Positions 16,169 to 26,661 are shown, counted from the first letter of the stretch. The stretch: DNA of 64,000 bases from Acidobacteriaceae bacterium (GCA_903970405.1 CAJCIT010000161.1:28814-92813), one strand, 5' to 3'. Notes: generated from the sequence alone by a model not told the origin. Translations and numbers: made by a program.

Positions 16169-16537
16169 ATGAACCATCGAACTTTCTCGCTGAAGCTGAT
16201 CTTGCGCAGCTTCCTTCTGGCCGCCTTGCCCGCCGCCGTTTCTGTTCTGGCTCAAACGGACGACGGATTGCGGTCAGTGGAAGGACGAGTGCTTACCCCT
16301 TCGCGCGCGGTCGTGACGGGGGCGGTTGTCCAGATTAAGGATGACAAGACGCTCCAAATCCGGTCTTTCATCACGCAGGCGGATGGCAGCTACCGTTTTT
16401 ACGGGCTTAGTTCCAATTCCGGCTATGAGTTGACAGCTGAGAAAAATGGCGCATCTAGCGGAATCAAGACGCTCAGCAGTTTCGACAACCGCAAAAAGGT
16501 CGTGATTGATCTCAAGTTTAAGAAGAGTCCAGGTTGA
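16169..16537 (+). CDS. Secreted carboxypeptidase-regulatory-like domain protein
   Basis: 122 aa. Signal peptide of about 29 residues ending SVLAQ, then one beta-sandwich carboxypeptidase-regulatory-like domain (VEGRVLTPSRAVVTGAVVQI, ADGSYRFYGL, YELTAEKNG), a fold common as a surface module in Acidobacteria. No catalytic residues. Short, single-domain form. ATG preceded by AAGGA. It is followed by the sensor kinase on the same strand after 69 bases. Confidence 0.8.
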   Translation: MNHRTFSLKLILRSFLLAALPAAVSVLAQTDDGLRSVEGRVLTPSRAVVTGAVVQIKDDKTLQIRSFITQADGSYRFYGLSSNSGYELTAEKNGASSGIKTLSSFDNRKKVVIDLKFKKSPG

Positions 16538-16606
16538 CCGCACTGAGAGGTTTCGCGCTACCGGGTTGGTATATCGTAGGTACCGCGCAGAGACGATAGG
16601 GTCCAC

Positions 16607-19600
16607 GTGGCAACGCTTGTTCGCCATTTGATGGGGTCGTGGCCCGGAGCCGCCATGCTTGGCGCTCTTGTGCTTTCCGTTGCTTCGTGCCAACCCGGAT
16701 CCGGCGCCGGCGCAAGATCAGACGGCCGCCGCCTCACGTCCGTGGCCTCGATTGAAGGTCTGACAGCCGCGCAAATCAAGGCCGGCGCAGCGGCGGAAAT
16801 CCGCGGCCACTGCACATTTAGCGACCCCACTTTCGGACCGCTCCTCTTTCAGGACGAAGAGGGCCACGGTATTCGTTTTGACAACGCGGAGGATTCTCCG
16901 GTTTGTCGGCCGGGGGTCCAGGGCGTCCTGAGGGGAGTTGTTTCGGTTGGGAGCCCCACCCCGCGCCTGACCCAGACTCACCTGACGTTGGCCGGCAAAT
17001 CTGTGGGTCTGGCGTTCCTGCCGCTCACGGGAGAACATCTCTACGACCCCAAATTCGAGTACCAGCCCGTGACGCTCTCAGGCGTGATTCGGGAGAGCTG
17101 GCTGGAAGGATTTGGCCGGGTATCCATGGTCATTCAGGTGGGGGACAAGCGGATTCGGGCGCGCGCGGTGGAGTTTGCCGGCACGGATGTGGACGGCCTC
17201 GCCGACGCCGAGGCCGACGTCAACGGCGTTCTGGAAACCAGTTTCGACGTCGAGGGGCGCGCCAGTCAGGCAAGGCTCTGGATTCAGCGGGTTGAGCAGG
17301 TGCATGTCAAACGCGCGGGCCGGCCTCCCGCGGCGGTTCCAATCACGGAAGTGCGGGATCTGGAAGGCGGACATCCGGCGCCGAATCACCGCGTACATCT
17401 CAGCGGAAGGATTCAAATGAATGAATCCGGCACGGCCGCGACATTCGCCGACGCCACGGGTTCCGTGCCCGTCTCATTCGCGGAAAATCAAGAACGGTTT
17501 ACCGCCAAATGGCAGCAAGCAATGGGTTTCGTCGAAGGAGATGGACCGGGCCGGCGGCTGACCAGCGTGACGATCATCGATAGTCAGATCGGCGAGGGGG
17601 GTAAAGACAAAGTAAGCACCTCGACTGTTTTCACTGACGTAACAAGTATCAGAAAGCTCTCAATGGTGGAGGCGGCGAGGCACTCTCGAGCGCAATTACG
17701 ACGCGTTTATGTGACGTTCTTCGATCCGGAACAACAACTGACGTTCATTCACGATGGCAGGGCCGGCAAGGGCGGGCTCTTCGTGGATATTAGCCGGCTG
17801 AAAAGCCACAATTTCGCTGCCGGCGACTTAGTGGACCTTGACGGCGTGATCGATCCAGGGGGATTCGCGCCGCAAATCCAGCTGAGTAATCCCCCGCGAG
17901 TGGTCGGCAAGGGATCGCCGCCCCAAGCGTCGCCGGCCACGCTTGAGGAGATTCTGGTCGGCCGGGAGGATAGCAACTGGGTGGAAGTCACCGGCGTTGT
18001 CCAGTCCGTTGGCAGAAACGGCGGCCGGGCGCTGATGCAGATCGGATGGGGTCTGCATCTGTTCGGCGTGCAAACCATGGAGACGAAGCCTCCGGCTGAG
18101 AGCCTGGTGGGCGCGCGCATCAAGGTCCGGGGAGTTGCCGGTAGTTCGTTTACAACGCGCGGCCAGTTTATTGGGGCCGTGATCCTTGTGCCCGATGCCC
18201 GTTTTGTCACCGTAGTCAAGCCGGCCCCTCTCGCCACCGGGTTGGCCGTGACTCCGCTGGCGGACCTGATGGCATTTTCCGCCGGGACGGCGCCGGGAGA
18301 TCGAGTTCATGTGAGGGGCGTGGTCACGCTCTTCAATCGCTCCGGGCCCACTTACATTCAGGATGGCGGCGGTGGTGTTCTGATCAGAGACCACTCTGCG
18401 GTGAGCCTCTCTGCCGGCGATCAGGTTGACGTGCTAGGTTTCCCGGATTTCGGCGTGGTCGGTCCAGTTCTTTTGCACGCCAGTTTAGAGCGAGTGGGCG
18501 GGACGGTTCATATCGAACCCATACGCATTAACGCGGGGGATGTTCTGAACGACGGTTGCGAACCGCAGCTGGTCACGATCGACGGACAGATTACTGACCG
18601 GGGTCTCGCGAAGAATCAACAGGCATTGAATCTTGAGGCGGGCGGGGTGCCGTTCCGCGCTGTCCTGACCGGCGCGTCGTCCATCCTTCCGGCTTATGAG
18701 CGGGGCTCTGTTGTCCGGCTCACGGGGGTTTGTTCAGCGGAAAGACTGCGGCACCCTAACGGTTCCGTGCCGGTCGGCTTCAGCGTGGTCTTGAGGACGC
18801 CCTCCGACGTCGTAATGCTCCGCCACGCTCCGTGGTGGACGGCGAATCGCCTGCGGCGCGTCCTCGCCTGGCTGGGCGGCGTCGCGGCTTTGTCTCTGAT
18901 CTGGGTATTCATTCTGCGCCGCCGAGTCCGTCAGCAGACCGCACTCATCCGCAACAAGCTGGCTCAGGAAGAGGGGCTGAAACATCAGGCCGAGGCTGCC
19001 AGCCGAGCCAAGAGCGAGTTCGTGGCAAACATGAGCCACGAAATCCGCACCCCCATGAACAGCATCCTGGGATTCACCACGTTACTTGCGGAGACTGAGC
19101 TCGACGAGGTCCAGACCGATTATGTGCAAACCGTGCACTACTCGGCGCAGTCGCTGCTGGTCATTCTCAACGATATTCTCGACTTTTCCAAAATCGAAGC
19201 CGGCCATCTTACGTTAGAGCGTACCCCGTTTGCGTTGCGACCTTTGCTCCGTCGCGCGATGGCCATTATGAGTCCCGAAGCGTCGGCCCAGCGACTGGTA
19301 ACCCGCATCGATGTCGCTGACGATGCGCCTGACGAAGTCGTCGGCGATCTGAATCGGTTGACGCAAATTCTAATCAATCTCTTGAGCAACGCGATCAAGT
19401 TCACGAAGGAAGGCAGTATCGATCTGCGCGTCTCGCTGGTGGAGAAAACCACCGATTCGTGCCTGCTCCGTTTTGAAATTAGAGATACCGGGATCGGTAT
19501 CGCTCCTGAGGTCCAGAAACTGATCTTTGCTCCATTCAAACAAGCCGATGGGTCTATCTCGCGCCGTTACGGAGGCACCGGACTCGGGCTTGCTATCTGT

Positions 19601-19759
19601 GCGCGCCTTGTTGCCCTGCAGGGCGGTGAAATCGGTGTCGATAGCGAACTCGGAAAGGGCGCCACGATGCACTTTACCTTACCCTTCGGGCTGGCTGCTG
19701 GCCCGATTCCCGTAATGCCGGACTTTGCACTTCAGGAGCACTCCCAAACGGGCGATTGA
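16607..19759 (+). CDS. Sensor histidine kinase with repeated periplasmic OB-like domains
   Basis: 1050 aa (GTG at 16607; ATG at 16631 is an alternative). N-terminal signal with a lipobox-like VASC. Residues 45-730 hold about six repeats of 100-130 residues, each opening with a short helix (SIEGL, EVRDL, SIRKL, TLEEI, PLADL) then a beta-barrel with V-x-G-V-V and F-x-D motifs, as in OB-like sensory modules. A membrane helix lies near 745-765, then a short coiled coil, HisKA (SHEIRTPMN, phospho-acceptor His), and HATPase_c with [16 protein letters not shown] and GGTGLGLAI. No receiver domain. The ligand is unknown. It precedes a sigma/anti-sigma pair by a few bases. Confidence 0.87.
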   Translation: MATLVRHLMGSWPGAAMLGALVLSVASCQPGSGAGARSDGRRLTSVASIEGLTAAQIKAGAAAEIRGHCTFSDPTFGPLLFQDEEGHGIRFDNAEDSPVCRPGVQGVLRGVVSVGSPTPRLTQTHLTLAGKSVGLAFLPLTGEHLYDPKFEYQPVTLSGVIRESWLEGFGRVSMVIQVGDKRIRARAVEFAGTDVDGLADAEADVNGVLETSFDVEGRASQARLWIQRVEQVHVKRAGRPPAAVPITEVRDLEGGHPAPNHRVHLSGRIQMNESGTAATFADATGSVPVSFAENQERFTAKWQQAMGFVEGDGPGRRLTSVTIIDSQIGEGGKDKVSTSTVFTDVTSIRKLSMVEAARHSRAQLRRVYVTFFDPEQQLTFIHDGRAGKGGLFVDISRLKSHNFAAGDLVDLDGVIDPGGFAPQIQLSNPPRVVGKGSPPQASPATLEEILVGREDSNWVEVTGVVQSVGRNGGRALMQIGWGLHLFGVQTMETKPPAESLVGARIKVRGVAGSSFTTRGQFIGAVILVPDARFVTVVKPAPLATGLAVTPLADLMAFSAGTAPGDRVHVRGVVTLFNRSGPTYIQDGGGGVLIRDHSAVSLSAGDQVDVLGFPDFGVVGPVLLHASLERVGGTVHIEPIRINAGDVLNDGCEPQLVTIDGQITDRGLAKNQQALNLEAGGVPFRAVLTGASSILPAYERGSVVRLTGVCSAERLRHPNGSVPVGFSVVLRTPSDVVMLRHAPWWTANRLRRVLAWLGGVAALSLIWVFILRRRVRQQTALIRNKLAQEEGLKHQAEAASRAKSEFVANMSHEIRTPMNSILGFTTLLAETELDEVQTDYVQTVHYSAQSLLVILNDILDFSKIEAGHLTLERTPFALRPLLRRAMAIMSPEASAQRLVTRIDVADDAPDEVVGDLNRLTQILINLLSNAIKFTKEGSIDLRVSLVEKTTDSCLLRFEIRDTGIGIAPEVQKLIFAPFKQADGSISRRYGGTGLGLAICARLVALQGGEIGVDSELGKGATMHFTLPFGLAAGPIPVMPDFALQEHSQTGD

Positions 19760-19762
19760 CGG

Positions 19763-20812
19763 TTGTCCGGTGTTGCTCGTCCCGCTTCCTGCTTCATCCG
19801 GCTGACGTATCGTGGGTGTTTGGATTCTGAAGCGCCACAATCCGCGGGCCTCAACCTTTCGGCGGCCTCCTCCCGGAGCGATGGGCGAAAGCCCGGGCTC
19901 ACGTCGATTCCGGAGCTTGAATCCTTCACCCGGACTTCCGGACTCTCCATCGACGATTTTTGGCAGGAGGCAGACGGCCTCGGCCTCGCCAAGGCTGAAC
20001 TGGCTCAGGCGCTCCTGACGATTGGCGCGAGGTACAACTATGGGCTGCCTCCCGGAGTCGAAGCCGGCCGCGCTCAAATAGCCGCCTTCTGGCGTTCACT
20101 GCAACTCCGGGAGCTTGCTCTGGCGCAAGCCTGCGCTTTGGGCCGCGAGAAAGCGTGGCGGCAACTTCTGGAGCGCTATCGTGAGCCGCTCACGCAGGCG
20201 GCCATCGGAATCACGGGGTCGGCATCGCTCGGGCAGGATCTCGCCGATTCGCTGTATGCGGAGATGTTCGGGCTCCCCGGCCGCGATGGCGAGCGCCGTT
20301 CACCGTTAGCCTCTTATGCCGGGCGAGGTTCACTGATGGGCTTCCTCCGGGCGACGCTTGCCCAACGGCACGTGGACCAACATCGCCGCACCCATCGCGA
20401 AACTACTCTTGACGGGAAAGACTTCGCCGCCGAATCCACCGCGCCAAGCCTCCCGCCCGAAGTGCTTGTGCGGCTGGGTACGGCGCTGACGGCAACGCTC
20501 AGTTCTCTCGAAAGCGAGGACCGATTCATTCTTTCGGCTTGGTTTCTCGATCAGCGGCCGCTGCGCGAGATCGCGGGCGTGTTGCGGGTCCATGAGGCGA
20601 CGGTGAGCCGCAAAATCAAGCGGCTGACGGAGAGACTTCGCAAGCAACTGGTGAATCGCCTGCGCGCTGCCGGGATGAGCCGCCACGCCGCCGAAGAGGC
20701 GCTGGGCGCCGATCCGCGCGATCTTACCATCAATCTGCGAAGCCTGCTGCAAACTCCGCCTCCTGCCGCGTTCTATCGGCAGGGAGCATTGCCGGAGCCG
20801 GAACAAGCATGA
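19763..20812 (+). CDS. Sigma-70 family RNA polymerase sigma factor
   Basis: About 349 aa from a TTG at 19763, though the true start may lie further in because no ATG/GTG or ribosome site is visible near the core. The N-terminal 80 residues are not sigma-like. Region 2 is divergent (LLERYREPLTQAAIGITG, YAGRGSLMGFLRATLAQRHVDQHRR); region 4 is clear (ESEDRFILSAWFLDQ, LREIAGVLRVHEATVSRKIKRL) with a helix-turn-helix. A C-terminal helical tail follows. The stop overlaps the next start (ATGA), so it is translationally coupled to its presumed anti-sigma. Confidence 0.75.
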   Translation: MSGVARPASCFIRLTYRGCLDSEAPQSAGLNLSAASSRSDGRKPGLTSIPELESFTRTSGLSIDDFWQEADGLGLAKAELAQALLTIGARYNYGLPPGVEAGRAQIAAFWRSLQLRELALAQACALGREKAWRQLLERYREPLTQAAIGITGSASLGQDLADSLYAEMFGLPGRDGERRSPLASYAGRGSLMGFLRATLAQRHVDQHRRTHRETTLDGKDFAAESTAPSLPPEVLVRLGTALTATLSSLESEDRFILSAWFLDQRPLREIAGVLRVHEATVSRKIKRLTERLRKQLVNRLRAAGMSRHAAEEALGADPRDLTINLRSLLQTPPPAAFYRQGALPEPEQA

Positions 20813-22230
20813 CCGAATCGATCCATCCGCGGCTACATCCCGAGCCGGAGGTGCTCAGCGCTTTTGCCGAAGGTTTCCTGCCTGAGCATGAGCGCCTGGA
20901 ATGCCTGGCGCACGTTTCGGAATGTTCCCGCTGCCGGCAAATTGTTTTTATTGCCCAGCCGTCTGAGGCGGCGACGGTTCCCGCGCCCGGGGCGATAACC
21001 GCTGTGCCAAGGCTGTGGCGCCGGTTTGCGCTGCTTCCCGCGATGGGCGCCGCGGCGCTTGCGCTCACCGTGCTGACCATTGCAACGGTCATTTATCGGC
21101 AACCGACGGCCGCCGTGGCGCCTTTGGCGCAGACTGCCAGATCGACGCCCGCGCCTTACGTCTCTCCTCGGGCTGCCGAACAAGCAGCGCAGAACTCCGG
21201 CGCGAAGGCCGTTTCCAAGGCGCCGGGCGCTGCCTCCAAGGTCGCCGTCGCTGTCAAGCAGCAAAGAAGTGTTGCCATCGATTCGGGTTCGAACCCGGTT
21301 GCCGCGGCGCCAAACGCCGATACCAGCGCTGCCTCTGCCAACTTGGATGCACAAAGCCGCGCCGTTCCGCCCATGTCGCAAGGGGCGTCGCTGCTGCCTC
21401 GGCCCGCGCCGCTGCAGCAATCGCCACCGGCGGCGAGAACCGATGGGATCGCCCCAAACCCCGAGCTTCCGGCGAAGGGACGCGAATTAAAAGCCGCCAA
21501 GAAGTCGGATTCGACCGGTTTCGCCGACACTGGTGACAATGGAGGCCCCGTCCGTTCCCGCAACTTCGGCGATGTCACTTTCAATATTGAACACCAGCAA
21601 AGCCAGGTGAGCAGTCTCTCCGCCGTCAAGGGGGCGGTCACGGACCGCGCCGGCTCAGCCATCCAGGGCGCCACCGTTACTATCCAGCAACTTGCCGGCG
21701 GCACGATGGGAACCACCGCCACGAATGCGAACGGGGAGTTCACCATTGAGGCAGTGCCACCCGGAAAGTATGAGTTGCAGGTGACGTCGCCAGGCTTCCA
21801 GCGTTCTTCAGGGCAGTTTGAGCTTCAGCCACAGGACCTTGCGCGAGTGACGTCATCGTTATCGGTTGGCTCGGCATCTCAAACCGTGGAGGTCGCCGGG
21901 GCAAGCGCCGTGGTTCCTACAGCGGCAGTAACCGCCGAGGTCTCTTCTAACAAGGCGCGACTCCTGCCCAGCAAGTTGCCGGTCTCGTTAACCGTTTCGA
22001 GCGGCAACCGTGCGCTGGCGGTGGACTCAGCGGGCACTCTTTTCTTCAGTCGAAACGGCGGCAAGCACTGGAAGGCAATCAAGCCTCCGTGGCCCGGCAA
22101 AGTAACCCAGTTGATTGGGCCAGCCGGATCGACTCTCTTTCGGCTGACCACCGATGCGGGGTCTGTTTGGACGACCCAGGACGGCCTGCACTGGCGTTCC
22201 GAGCCCGTGAGCGCGAACACCGCCCACTAG
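20809..22230 (+). CDS. Anti-sigma-like transmembrane protein fused to carboxypeptidase-regulatory and BNR-like domains
   Basis: 473 aa. N-terminal zinc-binding anti-sigma motif H35-x3-C39-x2-C42 (AHVSECSRC), one membrane helix (about 73-96), a 150-residue Ala/Pro/Ser-rich linker, a carboxypeptidase-regulatory-like domain (about 272-365, VKGAVTDRAGSAIQGATVTI) and a C-terminal piece with LFFSRNGGKHW and VWTTQDGLHW, typical of BNR/YCF48-like beta-propeller blades. This layout predicts inner-membrane capture of the cognate sigma factor with an extracytoplasmic sensing arm. Coupled to the sigma gene by a 4-base overlap. Confidence 0.8.
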   Translation: MTESIHPRLHPEPEVLSAFAEGFLPEHERLECLAHVSECSRCRQIVFIAQPSEAATVPAPGAITAVPRLWRRFALLPAMGAAALALTVLTIATVIYRQPTAAVAPLAQTARSTPAPYVSPRAAEQAAQNSGAKAVSKAPGAASKVAVAVKQQRSVAIDSGSNPVAAAPNADTSAASANLDAQSRAVPPMSQGASLLPRPAPLQQSPPAARTDGIAPNPELPAKGRELKAAKKSDSTGFADTGDNGGPVRSRNFGDVTFNIEHQQSQVSSLSAVKGAVTDRAGSAIQGATVTIQQLAGGTMGTTATNANGEFTIEAVPPGKYELQVTSPGFQRSSGQFELQPQDLARVTSSLSVGSASQTVEVAGASAVVPTAAVTAEVSSNKARLLPSKLPVSLTVSSGNRALAVDSAGTLFFSRNGGKHWKAIKPPWPGKVTQLIGPAGSTLFRLTTDAGSVWTTQDGLHWRSEPVSANTAH

Positions 22231-22476
22231 AAAATCTCGAAAAAGCTGAATTCTCCCTGCAAGAGTCGCGCCCAGGTCCGTTCCCCGAGTAGAGGCGCAA
22301 AGACCCGTTAGCAAGAAGCCTTGGAAAAAATTGGCGCCTGACAGACGCGCCAACGCCGACTGAGCCGCAGACCGTCAGGGAGCGACCGCAACGTACTTCT
22401 CCCCCGCGGTCGCGGCTCTGAAGGGTTGCGGGCGCTCGGGCGCCATGCCAGTACACTGACGATAGCGTCCGCGAAC
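22231..22476. repeat. Intergenic region with repeat family A and hairpins
   Basis: Contains a TTGGCGC/GCGCCAA hairpin (22331-22353), then a family A copy at 22362-22389 followed by the inverted arm CGGTCGCGGCTC (22417-22428), so the segment can fold into a large stem-loop. A related AAAATTGGCGCC block recurs at 36713-36724 beside another family A fragment. No gene is seen here. Confidence 0.55.
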
Positions 22477-23445
22477 ATGCCCAAACTTGCCTTTTTGTTT
22501 CCAGGCCAGGGGTCTCAGTACTCCGGCATGGGAAAACTGCTTGCCGAATCCTATCCAGTCGCCAAGCGTACTTTTGAGGAAGCAGATGAAGCCTTGGGCT
22601 TCGCGCTCTCGGAACTCTGTTTTTCGGGATCGGAAGAGGAGCTGAAAAAGACCGAGAATACCCAACCGGCGCTGCTCACTGTTTCTGTTGCGGCGTTTCG
22701 TGTGCTGGCGGAAAACGGCATCCATCCTGACATCGTCGCCGGGCACAGTTTGGGCGAATACTCGGCGCTGGTGGCGGCGGGTTCGCTTGCTTTTGCGGAC
22801 GCCGTTCGACTGGTGCGAAAGCGCGGACAGTATATGCAACAGGCCGTGGCTGCCGGCGCCGGCGCGATGGCTGCTCTGCTGAAGCTGCCCGAAGAGAAAC
22901 TGGACGGCGTTCTGGCGGAAGCAGCGCAAGGAGAAGTGGTGACCGCGGCAAATTTTAATTCACCTGACCAGATTGTGATTGCCGGCCACGTGAAGGCTGT
23001 GGAACGCGCCGTGGAGCTGGCCAAGGCCGCCGGCGCGAAGCGGGCGATTCTGCTGGCGGTGAGCGCTCCGTTCCATTGCCCGCTGATGAGGCCCGCGCAA
23101 GACAAGCTGCGAGTGGATCTGGATGCGACAGAGTTTCGCGACTTGGCCGTGCCGCTGGTGAACAACTGGCAAGCGGCCGTCATCACCCGAGGCGCGGACG
23201 CCCGGCAAGGCTTGTTCGAGCAGGTTCCGAACCCGGTGCATTGGACGAAATCGATGCGGCTGCTGGCGGCGGAGGGCGTTAACCGGTTTGTGGAAGTGGG
23301 CGCCGGATCGGTGTTGACGGGCCTGTGCCGGAACATTGACGCGTCACTTGTGGGCGCTAAGTTCGGCGAACCGGGCGATCTCGAAAAGGCGATTCACATT
23401 CAAACGGAACGCGCGATATCCACCAAATCCGAGAACAAGCCGTAA
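22477..23445 (+). CDS. fabD: Malonyl CoA-acyl carrier protein transacylase
   Basis: 322 aa. Loads malonyl units onto ACP for fatty acid synthesis. ATG at 22477 begins the standard FLFPGQGSQ block. Active-site S91 in GHSLGEYSA, H200 in APFHCPLM, and the Gln of GQGSQ. It stands apart from other fab genes here. The 3' end overlaps the convergent homoserine dehydrogenase gene by 46 bases. Confidence 0.95.
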   Translation: MPKLAFLFPGQGSQYSGMGKLLAESYPVAKRTFEEADEALGFALSELCFSGSEEELKKTENTQPALLTVSVAAFRVLAENGIHPDIVAGHSLGEYSALVAAGSLAFADAVRLVRKRGQYMQQAVAAGAGAMAALLKLPEEKLDGVLAEAAQGEVVTAANFNSPDQIVIAGHVKAVERAVELAKAAGAKRAILLAVSAPFHCPLMRPAQDKLRVDLDATEFRDLAVPLVNNWQAAVITRGADARQGLFEQVPNPVHWTKSMRLLAAEGVNRFVEVGAGSVLTGLCRNIDASLVGAKFGEPGDLEKAIHIQTERAISTKSENKP

Positions 23446-24362
23446 GCCGTTTGCTCCACGCCCGGCGAGAGACAGCACGTGCCGAGCGTCCCCATGAGGT
23501 CAGTATGGAGCAGCAACAGATTGGACGTTCCCTGCATGCTTGCCAACAAATTCGTATCCGCCACTACTTCCGGCTTCACCTGAAGGTGAAGGCTCGCGCC
23601 TTGGCGCAACGCCCGGCTCACCAGCAAAACCGTTTTGCGTTCGGCTTCATATTGAACTGCCTGAGCCGTGGTCAAATCCCCGATGCCTTGCCGGTCTACT
23701 TGAGCAGGCGTCACGCGGGCATCCATCAGAACGTTGGCCAGCGCGGCCGTCTTCGCGGCCGAGTCCCAGCCATCGATGTCGAACGAAGCGTCGGCTTCCG
23801 TGACGCCGATTGCCTGGGCTTCGGCAATGCCTTCGGCCATGGTCAGGCCGCGCTGCATGGCCGCCACCACCAGCTTGGTGGTTGAGTTGAGAACGCCGGT
23901 GAAGCCGAGGATCTGAACGCCAGGCAGCGTGTTGCGGACCATATTGAAGACCGGCGCGCCATCCATCACAGTGGATTCGAAGCGGAACTCCACTTGTTCG
24001 CGTTTGGCCTCCCCGGCAAGCCCGGCGTAAGCGTGGGCGATGGGGCCTTTGTTCGCGGTGATGACGTGGATGTGGCGCGCGAAGGCCGCGCGGATGTGCG
24101 ACGTGGCCGGCTCGCCCGTGGCAGGATTCAGCGTGGTGATTTCGATGGCCACATCGGGGCTGGCGCGATCAAGAAATGCGTCCACCGTTGGCGCGGCCTC
24201 CCCAAACTGGGGGACCACGGGCAACCGCTTCGGGTCATACACAGTGCCGTGACGTGCGGTGTGAATACCAACGATGCGAAACGGGTATTGAGCGCGCTTC
24301 GATTCAAGGAGGCGAGCGAAGGCCCGGCCCACGTTGCCGAATCCGATGAGTGCGACTCTCAA
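23400..24362 (-). CDS. hom: Homoserine dehydrogenase
   Basis: 320 aa. NAD(P)-dependent reduction of aspartate semialdehyde to homoserine for threonine and methionine. N-terminal Rossmann motif IGFGNVG (G7, G9, G12), catalytic-domain blocks ANKGPIAH, GVLNSTTKLV and the signature region EAQAIGVTEADASFDIDGWDSAAK. The C-terminal ACT regulatory domain of many bacterial enzymes is absent, so feedback control by threonine through that domain is not expected. Convergent overlap with fabD. Confidence 0.92.
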   Translation of the reverse strand: MRVALIGFGNVGRAFARLLESKRAQYPFRIVGIHTARHGTVYDPKRLPVVPQFGEAAPTVDAFLDRASPDVAIEITTLNPATGEPATSHIRAAFARHIHVITANKGPIAHAYAGLAGEAKREQVEFRFESTVMDGAPVFNMVRNTLPGVQILGFTGVLNSTTKLVVAAMQRGLTMAEGIAEAQAIGVTEADASFDIDGWDSAAKTAALANVLMDARVTPAQVDRQGIGDLTTAQAVQYEAERKTVLLVSRALRQGASLHLQVKPEVVADTNLLASMQGTSNLLLLHTDLMGTLGTCCLSPGVEQTAYGLFSDLVDIARSV

Positions 24363-24402
24363 AAATCGAGCTTAACAGTATCGGGAATCGGGCTTCGTCA
24401 GA

Positions 24403-26478
24403 TCAGAAATCAAGCTTCGGAAGCTGATCGCGCAGACTTTTCTCTAGCGCGGACTTGCGCTGCTCCAGTTGCTTTTGTCGATCGCGGAGCCGGCTGAGCT
24501 CAGCGTCGCTATCCGCAATCTGAGTGGAGTATTTGCGTACCTGCTCCTCCTGTCCTGGAATGCCGCGGAGACTGGTGATGTTCTGGCGCCAGCGGTTCTG
24601 ATCGCCATCGAGCTCGCGCACCTGGGTTTCAGCGGCAGCTAGATCGCCGCTAGTTTGAGCAATCTGCTGCTTCGTATCCAGCAACTGTTGGAGCTGGGCG
24701 CGGCCTTTCTCACTGAGGGCTTTGTTTTGGACAATGAGGGTGAGCGAGTCGGGCGTCGACTCGGTGAGGCCGGTGGTCTCGGTGATCAGATACTCGCGTT
24801 TGATTACCAGAGAGGCCTCGCCATTGGCCGGAAGCTTGACCTCATACCGGGCGGCTTTGGCGGTCAGTTCCAGGGGCTTCGGCGAAATGGGCCGGTAATC
24901 GGGACTAATCGGCTCCTCGACGATGAGCGTCTTGGCCTTCGCATCCACATTGTGAATCTTAAAGGTGCGGGTCTGGACGCTGGCGGTCCTGGTTGAAAGG
25001 ATGCCGTAGGCCGCGTGAAGCTCACGCACCAATCTGTCGCCGCTCTCGAAGTTACTTGTGATGCGGGTTCCGTAGTCCACCGCATAGCCAATGAGGCGGC
25101 GGTCGCCGTCACGGAGCGTTTCAAATAGGGCCTCGCCCGCGTAAGCGCCGGAGTCATACACCGTGATGGGTCCGCCATCCAGAGTCTTGCCGCTCTTGTT
25201 GGTCAGCTCGGCGGCGTTTACGGGGTGCTCGCCGCGGTCTTGCTGGTAGATGAGGAGCTTTCGGGCTTCGAGCTTCTCGGCGAGGAATGGCAGCATCGCC
25301 GATTGGTTTTTCCTGATGGTGATGGGACCGGCGAAGTTGTATTCGAAGAGCTCGCCGAGCGTGGCGCCGGTGACCCCGGCGACGGCAGTCGATGGCGAAA
25401 GCCACTGTTTAGAGGGTGACGCCTGCTTCCTACTGTAGAGCAATTGTTCCTGTCTGGCTGGCGGCTGCGGCGCAGAAACAGGCGCATCGCCGACAACGCC
25501 CCCGATGACGCCGCCCACGATCCCAGGCTGCACCAACTGATTCATCACGACTTGGTTCTGGCTCACTGCTCCGCCATAGACCACGGGCCCTGCCGCCGCA
25601 TCCTCCGGCAATTCCGCCACCTGCCTGTTCCCATACCGCGGGGTGTCGAGTTGGCTGATGAAACTGATGGGCCGGCCCGAGACCACGGATAACTTCACGT
25701 TGTTCCAATCGTCATCGGTGGTGTTGTCGACAATGGCCCAGCCTTCAAGGGTTGAACTGGGGTCGGCCAGAGTCAGCCGGTAAGACGATTTCCAAATCGC
25801 GGTGGGACTAATATAAGCCACATCCAGTTGGCGTGCGCCCGATGACGCCGAATCGATGTAAATGCTGCGCTTATCCTTGGACCGCGATTGCGCAACCGTT
25901 TGGAGATACTGCTTAAGCTGGTCCTGGAGCTTCGAATCGGAGAAGCGCATGGTGGAGATGGTGGAGAGATCGAGATTTACCAGATCGCCCGAATCCAGCA
26001 GCAGGGTCACCTGTTCGCGGAGGTTGTGCCGGTCGCCATCGGGCCCTGTTGAAAGGGATCGCGCCCCGATAATGGTCCCCTCCAGCGCCCGATCGGTCTT
26101 CATTTCCACGTGAGAGCCTTTCATGCGGTCAAGGAAGGCGCTTAACGGCTCCTGGTCGCCGATGGCGAACGGGTACCGGTTGAGCTTTTCGTCGAGCGAC
26201 TCATTCGAGTCATAGCGGATGCCCGAAACCTTCGATCCCGAGGCGTCGGAGACAGTGAGCGACTTCAGAACATCGTTCATCTCACTGTCACGAAAGTCGA
26301 GGCGCGCCTCTTCGCCGGCGGGAATTGTGCCTTGCCTCTCAAAGAAACCGACGCCATGCTTGTAGAGAACCACCTCACGGACCGGCAGATCGGCGCCGGA
26401 TAGAGTGATGGCGGCGGTGAGACAAAGCGCGGCGGCTTGGCGGGGAAGGCACTTACTGAACGCCCATGGACGGGACAT
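24403..26478 (-). CDS. DUF4139 domain-containing exported protein
   Basis: 691 aa. Signal peptide, N-terminal beta domain (VREVVLYKHGVGFFERQG), a central DUF4139-like region with VAYISPTAIWKSSYRL and WNNVKLSVVSGRP, a Gly/Val-rich patch (GGVIGGVVGD) and a C-terminal coiled coil (KGRAQLQQLLDTKQQ to the end, ending DQLPKLDF). Homologues are surface or periplasmic and of unknown function. Ribosome site AGGAG before the ATG. It is divergent from the barrel protein at 26662, with 183 bases between them. No operon partner. Confidence 0.75.
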   Translation of the reverse strand: MSRPWAFSKCLPRQAAALCLTAAITLSGADLPVREVVLYKHGVGFFERQGTIPAGEEARLDFRDSEMNDVLKSLTVSDASGSKVSGIRYDSNESLDEKLNRYPFAIGDQEPLSAFLDRMKGSHVEMKTDRALEGTIIGARSLSTGPDGDRHNLREQVTLLLDSGDLVNLDLSTISTMRFSDSKLQDQLKQYLQTVAQSRSKDKRSIYIDSASSGARQLDVAYISPTAIWKSSYRLTLADPSSTLEGWAIVDNTTDDDWNNVKLSVVSGRPISFISQLDTPRYGNRQVAELPEDAAAGPVVYGGAVSQNQVVMNQLVQPGIVGGVIGGVVGDAPVSAPQPPARQEQLLYSRKQASPSKQWLSPSTAVAGVTGATLGELFEYNFAGPITIRKNQSAMLPFLAEKLEARKLLIYQQDRGEHPVNAAELTNKSGKTLDGGPITVYDSGAYAGEALFETLRDGDRRLIGYAVDYGTRITSNFESGDRLVRELHAAYGILSTRTASVQTRTFKIHNVDAKAKTLIVEEPISPDYRPISPKPLELTAKAARYEVKLPANGEASLVIKREYLITETTGLTESTPDSLTLIVQNKALSEKGRAQLQQLLDTKQQIAQTSGDLAAAETQVRELDGDQNRWRQNITSLRGIPGQEEQVRKYSTQIADSDAELSRLRDRQKQLEQRKSALEKSLRDQLPKLDF

Positions 26479-26661
26479 GTCGGCTCCTAACGGGATTTTG
26501 GACCCTGCTGTATTAGAGGGCTTCGCCCGCCCCGAAAGTTCCCAACGATTCCATTATTTGCAGAAAGTCTTCAAACTCGCTTAGCGACCCGGCGTGGCCG
26601 CATGGGCTTGAAGAATCGCCTCTACTTGTGAGACCCTAAATGGTTGTATTGGAGGAATTTG

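Noticed and set aside
15788..16255. Minus-strand frame with NRSLPDGRGSEA
   Set aside because: Translation of repeat family A and of the antisense of the LysW-like gene's acidic run.
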